60,231 nt of DNA from JBCBTJ01 sp039818665 (lineage in GTDB: Bacteria > Pseudomonadota > Alphaproteobacteria > Caulobacterales > Hyphomonadaceae). Both the position numbers and the translations under genes were made by a program. Positions 1-6,959 of this stretch are shown piece after piece (the stretch's first letter is position 1; the number at the start of each line of letters is the position of its first letter). The notes beneath the pieces are model-generated. The model worked only from the letters and a program-made list of their open reading frames with translations. It was not told the origin of the DNA and made no database searches. The stretch lies in assembly GCA_039818665.1 (NCBI GenBank), contig JBCBTJ010000013.1, positions 1 through 60,231 of the forward strand, written 5' to 3'.

Positions 1-377
1 GCCTGCTGTAGTCGTACGCGCGGGACTGGGACGCCAGGTAAAGGCTTATGCCCGACCGACCGCCGCGGGGGCGCTTGGGAAAAGCGCCTAATATAGCCTC
101 GGCGAAAGCCAGGCATTGCATCGGCGCGGACATCAAGCGCCCCCGGCCCTCTTTGCGGAGGGCGTCCCGACCAAACCCGGAGGCGATCCCGCCGTCCGGC
201 TTTTCATGATGTTTCGAATCCTGGATCCCGTAGGGCGGGCCTCGGCCCGCCGCGCATCAGTGCGCCTCAGTCGGCGGGCCGAGGCCCGCCCTACGGCGGC
301 GGCGCAAAGCCCCTCACCAGCAACGCGCCGGCGCAGGGCGCCCGGCCAACGGCCGGATCAGCGCCCGAGCAAACAAA
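1..377. other. Non-coding leader region of the window
   Basis: No convincing gene is visible here. An open frame across 116-385 is arginine- and proline-rich low-complexity sequence that runs through a large palindrome, so I do not accept it as a gene. A short hairpin (GGCGCTT at 70-76 with AAGCGCC at 82-88) lies near the left edge and could be the 3' end signal of a gene outside the window. The rest is GC-rich sequence without recognisable promoter elements. Confidence 0.5.
230..294. repeat. REP-like nested palindromic element
   Basis: Two perfect 23-base inverted arms (230-252 and 272-294) start and end with GTAGGGCGGGCC and its complement. Each arm is itself a hairpin, GGCGGGCC-TC-GGCCCGCC. 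The 19-base spacer contributes a third small hairpin, GCGCA-TCAG-TGCGC at 252-265. Three nested hairpins between genes is the architecture of REP/BIME elements mobilised by RAYT transposases in other proteobacteria. No RAYT gene is present in the window, and I did not find a second copy by eye. Confidence 0.75.
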
Positions 378-1286
378 TCAAGTAAACTCCACCCGCTCCT
401 GGGAGAAGAAGAAGAGCGACTCCGTATCCGTATCGATCGTCGCCGGGTCGACGCTCAATAGCTTCTGCATGGCGCGTTTGCGGTTCTCCAGCCCGTGTTC
501 GAAGTCGAGCTCGATCAAGCGCTGCACGCCGGAGGAGACGAGCATGTCCTTGATCTCGGTGTAGAGGTCGATCGAGCCGGCCGCGAACATGCCCTCATAG
601 GCGATCTTGGACGCGATTTTATGGTGGATGTCCTCGTAGCGCATCTGGCTGAACATCTTCGCCTTGGTCTTGCAGACATAATCCACTTCCTGGCGGTAGT
701 CGGGGTGGCGGAGATAATAGTTCTTGAAGCCCAGCATCTCCTTGTCGATCGCCGCCACCGTCTCGTCCGACAGCCCGTCATGGACGATGATGATGTCGAT
801 GTCGGAGCCCGTCACCATCTCGCCCAGCGCCGCCACCTCGCGCGGTTCGTTGTGCCCAAGGAAATAGGCCACATCCCCGGCCACGAAGGCGCAGACCACG
901 TCGCGCGCGGCCGGCGGGACCAGGGTCATGATCTGTTTCAGAATGTTCCGCGCGATGGCGAGCTTCCATTGGCTCACCTCGCGGTGGTGATTGCTCAAAA
1001 CCACTTGCCGCTCGATCAACGCATCGCGCTGTCCCGCCAGCGAGAAGAGATTGAAGGAGAGGAAATCGCGCAAGATGGACGGGCTGAGCCGCACCATGTC
1101 GTCGCGTGTAATGTCGTAGCGGAGATAGTAGCGTGAAAAGAAGGAGACCTGGATGTCGTCGGAGGAAAAACAGGCCTGCCACAGCGCGATGTTCTCCTCG
1201 CGCGGCAGCGCCTCGGCGAGCTCCTTGCCCAGCAACGGCCCCTTGTCTCGTAGGGCCGCGATGATCTCCGCCTGCAAATCGGTCAT
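378..1286 (-). CDS. Nucleotidyltransferase-fold protein with N-terminal helical/winged-helix-like region
   Basis: A 302-residue protein of unknown role. The clearest signal is G160-S161-D162-I-D164, the GSxDxD metal-binding motif of the DNA polymerase beta-like nucleotidyltransferase fold, followed by a possible third carboxylate at D202 (QEVDYV). Residues 1-60 look like a small winged-helix domain (EIIAALRDKG, then KELAEAL). The ATG at 1286 is preferred because sequence upstream in the same frame is arginine-rich and not protein-like. The gene diverges from the dienelactone hydrolase at 1400 across 113 bases. Substrate unknown; it could be an adenylyl- or uridylyl-transferring regulator or a toxin-type enzyme. 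Motif seen, function inferred. Confidence 0.7.
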   Translation of the reverse strand: MTDLQAEIIAALRDKGPLLGKELAEALPREENIALWQACFSSDDIQVSFFSRYYLRYDITRDDMVRLSPSILRDFLSFNLFSLAGQRDALIERQVVLSNHHREVSQWKLAIARNILKQIMTLVPPAARDVVCAFVAGDVAYFLGHNEPREVAALGEMVTGSDIDIIIVHDGLSDETVAAIDKEMLGFKNYYLRHPDYRQEVDYVCKTKAKMFSQMRYEDIHHKIASKIAYEGMFAAGSIDLYTEIKDMLVSSGVQRLIELDFEHGLENRKRAMQKLLSVDPATIDTDTESLFFFSQERVEFT

Positions 1287-1399
1287 GTTCTGATCCCGTC
1301 GCGCTTGCAGCGTCTTTGCCGGAAGCCGGCGCCAATTGCCAACCGCGCGGAAAATGTGGTTCGACACGTCAGGCTCAATGCAAGCGAAGGACACAGGCG

Positions 1400-2107
1400 A
1401 TGGGACAATTGGTGGACTATGAACACAATGGCGCGACCTATGAGGGCTATCTCGCCACGCCGGCCACGGACGGGCTCGCCCCGATCGTCCTCGTCGCCCA
1501 CGCCTGGGGCGGCCAAAGCGATTTCGAACGCGCCAAGGCCGACTATCTCGCCGGCCTCGGCTATGCCGGCTTCGCTGTGGATGTTTACGGCAAGGGCAAG
1601 CGCGGGAGCACGGTGGAAGAGAACCAAGCCCTGATGAACCCGCTGGTCGAAGACCGCGGCGAGCTTCAAGCCCGCCTCGCCGCCTCGCTCGCCGCCGCAA
1701 AGGCGCAGCCCGGCGTCGACGGCTCGAAAGCGGCCGCCATCGGTTTTTGCTTCGGAGGCCTTTGCGTCCTCGACATGGCGCGCATGGGCGCCGATGTCGC
1801 CGGCGTCGTCTCGTTCCATGGCCTTTTCGGCGCCGCGCCGAACATCCCGGAGCCGAAAATCTCCGCCAAAGTGCTCGCTTTGCACGGCTGGAAGGACCCG
1901 ATGGCGACGCCTGACGATGTCATCGCGCTGTCGAAGGAAATGACCGCCGCCGGCGCCGACTGGCAACTCCACGGCTATGGCGAGGCCTACCACGCCTTCA
2001 CCAACCCCGAGGCCGACGATCTGACCCTTGGCGTTAAGTACAACGCCGAAGCCGACCGACGCTCCTTCCGCGCCATGGAGGATTTTCTCGAAGAAGTGCT
2101 CGGCTAG
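1400..2107 (+). CDS. Dienelactone hydrolase family protein
   Basis: A 235-residue cytoplasmic alpha/beta hydrolase of the dienelactone hydrolase (carboxymethylenebutenolidase) family. The Cys-Asp-His triad is visible: C117 in GFCFGG, D166 in HGWKDP and H198 in AYHAF. Length is normal for the family. The ATG at 1400 follows AAGGACACAGGCG and begins where homologous sequence starts; the frame upstream is not protein-like. Family members hydrolyse enol-lactones in ring-cleavage pathways, but no aromatic catabolic genes adjoin, so the physiological substrate is unknown. Its TAG stop overlaps the stop of the convergent histidine phosphatase. Confidence 0.88.
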   Translation: MGQLVDYEHNGATYEGYLATPATDGLAPIVLVAHAWGGQSDFERAKADYLAGLGYAGFAVDVYGKGKRGSTVEENQALMNPLVEDRGELQARLAASLAAAKAQPGVDGSKAAAIGFCFGGLCVLDMARMGADVAGVVSFHGLFGAAPNIPEPKISAKVLALHGWKDPMATPDDVIALSKEMTAAGADWQLHGYGEAYHAFTNPEADDLTLGVKYNAEADRRSFRAMEDFLEEVLG

Positions 2108-2706
2108 GCCCGATCGCCCCACCGCATGACCCGCCAGCCGTCGTTGAAAGCCAGCTCGGCGAAGGATGCGGTCTTGAGCTTGGCGCGCGCCAGGGCGTCC
2201 TCGCCGCGCACGGCGTTCGGCAAAAACCGCGCGACGCCCCCGCTGGTCACGGCGAGCACGGTCTCGCCTTGATGGCGCTTGGCGATGCGATCGAGAAACC
2301 CGGCCCAGGACCCGGCCACCGCAACGGGATCGACCCGCCAGCCCGGCGGCGGCACGGCGCGCGCCTCCCAGGCCTCCAGCGCCGGACCCAACCGTTCGCG
2401 CACCACATCCTCCGGCTGACCATCGTCGGGCCCATAGTCGATCTCGCGCAGAAAGGGCTGCATCTGGAGATCGACCTCGCACCCAAGCGTCGCCAGAACG
2501 ATCTCCGCCGTCTGCCGCGTCCGCTTTAGCGGCGAGATGAACGCGGCGTCGAAGGCCACCCCCTCGCGGCCGAGCACCCGGCCTAACTCTTCGGCCTGCG
2601 CTTGGCCGGATTGCGACAGCGGCAAATCCGTCCGCGCCCCGACCCGCAGCACCGTGTCGCCGGGATCGAACGTGTTGGCGTGGCGGCAGACAAAGAGCCG
2701 CGTCAT
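2104..2706 (-). CDS. Histidine phosphatase family protein lacking the usual second histidine
   Basis: A 200-residue member of the histidine phosphatase (phosphoglycerate mutase-like) superfamily. R8-H9 in the CRHAN motif supplies the phospho-accepting histidine; SPLKRTRQTA (58-67) and the acid E88 in LREIDYG also fit. The second catalytic histidine normally lies in a VTHGG-like motif; here it reads VTSGG with S155. Catalysis may be altered, or the protein may belong to a serine-bearing subgroup. The start ATG overlaps the kdsB stop (ATGA), so it is translationally coupled to Kdo synthesis genes. A role on a sugar phosphate such as Kdo-8-phosphate is only a guess from context. Confidence 0.85.
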   Translation of the reverse strand: MTRLFVCRHANTFDPGDTVLRVGARTDLPLSQSGQAQAEELGRVLGREGVAFDAAFISPLKRTRQTAEIVLATLGCEVDLQMQPFLREIDYGPDDGQPEDVVRERLGPALEAWEARAVPPPGWRVDPVAVAGSWAGFLDRIAKRHQGETVLAVTSGGVARFLPNAVRGEDALARAKLKTASFAELAFNDGWRVMRWGDRA

Positions 2707-3518
2707 CCGCCGCGCTCCTTCTCGGCCAGCAAACGCTCCGCCAGCGCCAAGTCCTCCGGCGTGTCGACGCCCGGGATCGAGATACCGGGCGCATCGACCT
2801 CGACCGCGCAGATCGACATCCCATTCTCAAGGAGGCGAAGCTGCTCCAGCCCTTCCAGCTGTTCCGTGGGACTGGGCGGCAGGGCCGCGAACCGGTTCAG
2901 CGCCTCCAAACGATAGGCGTAGAGCCCGACATGCCGGCGCACCGGCGACAGCGGCCCGGCGGCCCGCAGACGCGCTTCGTCTCGGATCGCAGGCAGGATC
3001 TGTTTGGAGAACCAAAGCGCACGCCCGTCCGCCGCCGCGACGCACGTCGTGCCGCTGAACGGCGTCGTCTTCTTATGCTGGCGGAAAGCGTCGAGCGCCG
3101 GCCAATCGAGCCGCACGACAGGCGTCGCCGCGTCCCAGTCGCCGCCACGCAGCGCCTCGACGATCGCGGTCAAATGTCCCGGCGGCGTGAAGGGCGCGTC
3201 GCCTTGAAGATTGACCACCACCTCCGGCGCCGCGCCTAGGGCCTCGACCGCCGCCAAAACCCTGTCAGACCCGGTGGCGAGCCCCTCCGGCGTCATAAGC
3301 GCGGGAACGCCATGGCCCGCGCAATGGTCGAGGATCCGTTGGTCGTCCGTCGCCACGATCAGCGCCGCGTCGCCAAGCGCCTCCGCCGCCGCCCGCGCAG
3401 CATCGGCCACCCGCAGCACCATGGCCCGGCCGCCGATCTCGGCGAGCGGCTTGCCCGGGAAGCGCGACGAACCATACCGCGCGGGTATTACGATCAGCGT
3501 CCGCGCGCCGTCAGACAT
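2703..3518 (-). CDS. kdsB: 3-deoxy-manno-octulosonate cytidylyltransferase (CMP-Kdo synthetase)
   Basis: This 271-residue enzyme activates Kdo with CTP to CMP-Kdo (EC 2.7.7.38) for the lipopolysaccharide inner core. Family landmarks are clear: the N-terminal nucleotide-binding signature IPARYGSSRFPGKPL (residues 11-25), the VNLQGDAPF metal-site region and RRHVGLYAYR near residue 200. It sits between kdsD, whose end overlaps its start by 8 bases, and the histidine phosphatase, which overlaps by 4 bases. This makes a three-gene coupled operon. The normal family length is about 250 residues, so the protein is complete. Confidence 0.96.
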   Translation of the reverse strand: MSDGARTLIVIPARYGSSRFPGKPLAEIGGRAMVLRVADAARAAAEALGDAALIVATDDQRILDHCAGHGVPALMTPEGLATGSDRVLAAVEALGAAPEVVVNLQGDAPFTPPGHLTAIVEALRGGDWDAATPVVRLDWPALDAFRQHKKTTPFSGTTCVAAADGRALWFSKQILPAIRDEARLRAAGPLSPVRRHVGLYAYRLEALNRFAALPPSPTEQLEGLEQLRLLENGMSICAVEVDAPGISIPGVDTPEDLALAERLLAEKERGG

Positions 3519-4491
3519 AGCCGTCCGTCATCAAATCCTTGATATGCACCACACCCAAAGGCCGGCCGTCGTCATCGACGACGAAGGCGTTCGAGATCGA
3601 CCGCGACGTGAAGGCGCTGACCACGGAGGACAAGCGCATGTCGGTGGGCACCGTGAACGGCGCGGCGGTCATGATGTCGGCGGCTGTCTTGTCGAACACG
3701 CCGGGCGTCATGGCGCGGCGCAGATCGCCGTCCGTCGCCATGCCCGCCAGCCGGCCGTCTTTGTCGACAACACCGACGCATCCGACGCCGCCGGCCGTAA
3801 TGGCCTGCGCGATGTCGACCGCGGAGGCGTCCAACGTCGTCGTCGGCGCGGCGAGGGCGCGGCCGAGCATCCAATCGCGCATGCGCTGCAGGCTGAGGCC
3901 GAGCCGTCCGCCCGGATGACGCTCGCCGAACTCTTCAGCCGTAAACCCGCGCCGCGCCATAACCGCCACCATCAGCGCATCGCCGAGCGCGAGCGTGTTC
4001 GTTGTCGACGTGGTCGGCGCGAGGCCGTTCGGGCACGCCTCGGCGACCTTTGGCAGGATCAGCGTCGCGGCGGCGGCGCGGCCAAGCGTGGAGGTCGGCG
4101 CGCCTGTAATCGCGATGATCGGCGCGCCGCGGCGTTCGGCGTAGACCAGCGTGTCGCGCAGCTCGCGGCTCTCGCCCGAGTTCGAAATCGCCAGCAGAAC
4201 CGAACCCGGCGCGATCATGCCGAGGTCGCCATGGCTCGCATCGGCCGGGTGCAGAAAGAAGGACGGCGTGCCCGTCGACGCGAAACTGGAGGCGATCTTC
4301 GCGCCGATATGGCCGGATTTGCCGACGCCGGTGACAATCAAATAGGGCGACGCGCGGATCACCAAATCCACCGCGGCGTCGAGCGCCGCCGCATCGAGCG
4401 CATCGGCGAGCTCTGCGAGCGCGGCGGCTTCCTGCCGCAACACCGACCGCGCATGGTCCGCCGCCGTCTCAGTCCTTTCGCCATTCTTCAT
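3511..4491 (-). CDS. kdsD: D-arabinose-5-phosphate isomerase, KpsF/GutQ family
   Basis: A 326-residue isomerase converting ribulose 5-phosphate to arabinose 5-phosphate (EC 5.3.1.13), the first step of Kdo synthesis. An N-terminal SIS domain carries GVGKSGHIGAKIASSFASTG, the DASHGDLGMI loop and a serine/threonine-rich TTSTTNTLALGD stretch. Two C-terminal CBS domains follow (from about residue 205). The ATG at 4491 is chosen over an in-frame TTG at 4527. It is the first gene of the kdsD-kdsB-histidine phosphatase operon and its end overlaps the kdsB start. kdsA and kdsC are not in the window. Confidence 0.95.
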   Translation of the reverse strand: MKNGERTETAADHARSVLRQEAAALAELADALDAAALDAAVDLVIRASPYLIVTGVGKSGHIGAKIASSFASTGTPSFFLHPADASHGDLGMIAPGSVLLAISNSGESRELRDTLVYAERRGAPIIAITGAPTSTLGRAAAATLILPKVAEACPNGLAPTTSTTNTLALGDALMVAVMARRGFTAEEFGERHPGGRLGLSLQRMRDWMLGRALAAPTTTLDASAVDIAQAITAGGVGCVGVVDKDGRLAGMATDGDLRRAMTPGVFDKTAADIMTAAPFTVPTDMRLSSVVSAFTSRSISNAFVVDDDGRPLGVVHIKDLMTDGYV

Positions 4492-4598
4492 GGGCGCTGC
4501 GATAGGCGCCGCATCGCAGATTGGCAAGCCAGGGCCCTGTCGGGTTGGCCGGCCGGCCGCCGCGTGCTTTCAAACAGGTTCAGTTATTGGAGGGGCCC

Positions 4599-5756
4599 GT
4601 GCAGCGTATCGCAGTCGCCGCAGTCTTGTGTTTCACCGCTGCAGCTTGCGGCGCGCCAGAGGAGCCTGCCGTGGAAGATCAGCTCGAAACGACCGCCGCC
4701 GCCCCGGCCCTCCCCGACCCCCGGCCTGGCGTGGTCGAAGACCGCTTCGCCCGTCTCGCGCTCGACTGCATTCACCGGCCGTACCCCAACAAAATCGCCC
4801 ATGTGATGACCTCTGACGAAGACTTAGCGCCCCCGCGACAGATGACGCCCGCCTTCTATGGCTGTTTTGATTGGCACTCGGCGGTGCATGGGCATTGGCT
4901 GCTTGTGCGCATCCTCAAAACCGATCCGGACAATCCGCTCGGACCCGCGATGCGCGCGGCGCTGGCCCAGAGCTTCACCGCCGACAACATGGCCGGCGAG
5001 CTCGCGTACTATGAACGTCCCGATCGCGCCGGCTTCGAGCGCCCCTACGGCATCGCCTGGTATCTACAATTAGTCGCCGAGCTCCATGAAAGCGACGATC
5101 CGCAACTCACTGAATGGCGCGAGACGCTGCGGCCGCTGGAAGACCTCATCGTCGAACGGATCGTCGGCTGGCTGCCGCGCTTGTCCTACCCGGTCCGCCT
5201 CGGCACGCATGGGCAGACGGCGTTCGCCTTCGGTCTTATGCTCGACTACGCGCGCACGGTCGGCGACGCTGAGCTCGAGGCCACGCTGGTGGAGCGGACA
5301 CTTCAGTTTCATATCGGCGACAAGAACTGCCCGCTGTCCTACGAGCCCTCCGGCGCTGACTTCCTATCCCCCTGCCTCATGGAGGCGGACCTGATGCGCC
5401 GGGTACTCGATCGGGACGAGTTTTCCGACTGGCTGAACGATTTTCTGCCGGATCTCCCCGAAAACGGTTCAGCAGATTGGCTCGCCCCCGGCGTGGTGCT
5501 GGACCCGACCGACGGCCAACTCGTCCACCTCGACGGCGTGAATCTCTCCCGCGCTTGGGCGCTCGAAGGCATCGCCGCCGCCCTGCCGGACGACGACACC
5601 CGCCGCGCCGCGCTCCTCGCCTCGGCCGCGCTTCACAAGGAAACCGGCGTCGCCGCGGTGTCCGACGAACACTATTCCGGCAGCCACTGGCTCGCGAGCT
5701 TCGCCACCTATTTGACAACCAAACGTGGTCTTACGGGCGTCGGAGCCCGCCCGTGA
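4599..5756 (+). CDS. DUF2891 family protein, probable exported lipoprotein
   Basis: A 385-residue protein matching the DUF2891 family through CIHRPYPNKI, then PAFYGCFDWHSAVHGHW, a tryptophan/histidine-rich block. The family resembles helical-barrel glycan-active proteins, but no reaction is established. A GTG start at 4599 is chosen because a strong GGAGG ribosome site (4589-4593) precedes it at proper spacing. The resulting N-terminus is a signal peptide ending TAAAC, a possible though non-canonical lipobox. Its TGA overlaps the GTG start of the Nramp-like gene (GTGA), so it leads a four-gene operon. Confidence 0.85.
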   Translation: MQRIAVAAVLCFTAAACGAPEEPAVEDQLETTAAAPALPDPRPGVVEDRFARLALDCIHRPYPNKIAHVMTSDEDLAPPRQMTPAFYGCFDWHSAVHGHWLLVRILKTDPDNPLGPAMRAALAQSFTADNMAGELAYYERPDRAGFERPYGIAWYLQLVAELHESDDPQLTEWRETLRPLEDLIVERIVGWLPRLSYPVRLGTHGQTAFAFGLMLDYARTVGDAELEATLVERTLQFHIGDKNCPLSYEPSGADFLSPCLMEADLMRRVLDRDEFSDWLNDFLPDLPENGSADWLAPGVVLDPTDGQLVHLDGVNLSRAWALEGIAAALPDDDTRRAALLASAALHKETGVAAVSDEHYSGSHWLASFATYLTTKRGLTGVGARP

Positions 5757-6949
5757 AACTGCGCCTCGGGCCGGGCGCGCTGGTCGCCGCGGCCTTTATC
5801 GGCCCGGGCACCGTCACGGCCTGCACGCTCGCCGGCGCCAATTTCGGCTTCGCACTCATTTGGACGCTCGTCTTCGCCACCCTCGCAACCATCACGCTGC
5901 AAGACATGTCCGCCCGGCTCGGCGCCGGCGCCGGGCTTGGCCTTGGCGAAGCGCTTATGGCGCAAGCGGGTCCTGTTTGGTCGAAAGCGCTGATCGGCGG
6001 CCTCGTATTCGCCGCCCTAGTCGTCGGCAACGCCGCATACCAGGCCGGCAACCTGGCGGGCGGCGCGCTCGGCCTCGAGGCGCTCGCCGGCGGTGATCAA
6101 CGCACGCGGGTCTCTGTCATCGCCGCGATCGCCGGCGCGGTGCTGCTCATTGGCCGCTACAAGGCGCTGGAGCGCGTCTTGATCGGCCTTGTCCTGGTGA
6201 TGAGCGCCACCTTCGCGATCGCAGCCGTCCTATCCCGGCCAGACCTCGGCGCGCTCGCCGCCGGCCTAGTCCCGCGCATTCCCGAGGGCGGCTGGCTCAC
6301 CGCGGTCGCGCTGGTGGGGACAACGATCGTCCCCTACAATCTCTTTCTTCACGCCGCCGCAGCCCGGGAGCGTTGGGCCGGCGATGTCGCGAGCGCCCAA
6401 GCCGATACAAGGCTGTCCATCGGTCTCGGCGGTCTCGTCTCCATCCTGATCCTAACCACCGCGGCTGGCGCCTTGTTCGGCGCCGGCGCCGACGTATCGA
6501 GCGCCGCCGACATGGCTCGCGGGCTCGAGCCGACGCTGGGTTCCGCGGCGGACTATGTGATCGGCGTCGGCCTGTTTGCGGCCGGCCTGACCTCGGCGAT
6601 TACGGCGCCCATGGCGACCGCTTATGTGGTCGCGGAGCTTGTCGGAGTTCGGGATCAACCCCGCCGGCGGAGGCTGTTTCGGATCGTGTCCCTCGCCGTG
6701 CTCGTCATCGGCGCGGCCGTCGCGCTGTCCGGGGTCCGGCCGGTCGCTTTGATCCTAATCGCCCAGGCGGCGAATGGGATCCTCTTGCCCATCGTCGCGG
6801 TGTTTCTGCTTATCGTCATGAACCGCAGGTCCTTGCTCGGCGATCACGCGAACGGCGCCGCCGCGAACATCGCGGGATGGACGGTCGTCGCGCTCGCTTT
6901 CGCACTCGGCGCGCGCGGCGTCTTGCGCGCCGCCGGCGTCTGGCCTTAG
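5753..6949 (+). CDS. Nramp-related divalent metal transporter
   Basis: A 398-residue integral membrane protein of the Nramp (natural resistance-associated macrophage protein) superfamily with about eleven hydrophobic segments. TM1 carries G17-P18-G19-T20 followed by VTACTLAGANFGFALIW, where canonical MntH has DPGN. TM6 has V193-P194-Y195-N196 instead of the metal-ligating M-P-H. Missing ligands suggest a different ion, for instance magnesium as in known Nramp-related branches, or an organic substrate. The start is GTG at 5753, overlapping the DUF2891 stop; the frame continues far upstream but only as antisense-like sequence. Ten bases separate it from the oxoprolinase gene. Confidence 0.88.
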   Translation: MKLRLGPGALVAAAFIGPGTVTACTLAGANFGFALIWTLVFATLATITLQDMSARLGAGAGLGLGEALMAQAGPVWSKALIGGLVFAALVVGNAAYQAGNLAGGALGLEALAGGDQRTRVSVIAAIAGAVLLIGRYKALERVLIGLVLVMSATFAIAAVLSRPDLGALAAGLVPRIPEGGWLTAVALVGTTIVPYNLFLHAAAARERWAGDVASAQADTRLSIGLGGLVSILILTTAAGALFGAGADVSSAADMARGLEPTLGSAADYVIGVGLFAAGLTSAITAPMATAYVVAELVGVRDQPRRRRLFRIVSLAVLVIGAAVALSGVRPVALILIAQAANGILLPIVAVFLLIVMNRRSLLGDHANGAAANIAGWTVVALAFALGARGVLRAAGVWP

Positions 6950-6959
6950 TCCGACACAT

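Noticed and set aside
116..385. Small frame at the left edge
   Set aside because: Runs through the palindromic repeat, has no ribosome site and encodes Arg/Pro/Ala low-complexity sequence.
3211..4806. Long plus-strand frame over kdsD/kdsB
   Set aside because: Low-complexity arginine-rich translation opposite two conserved enzymes.
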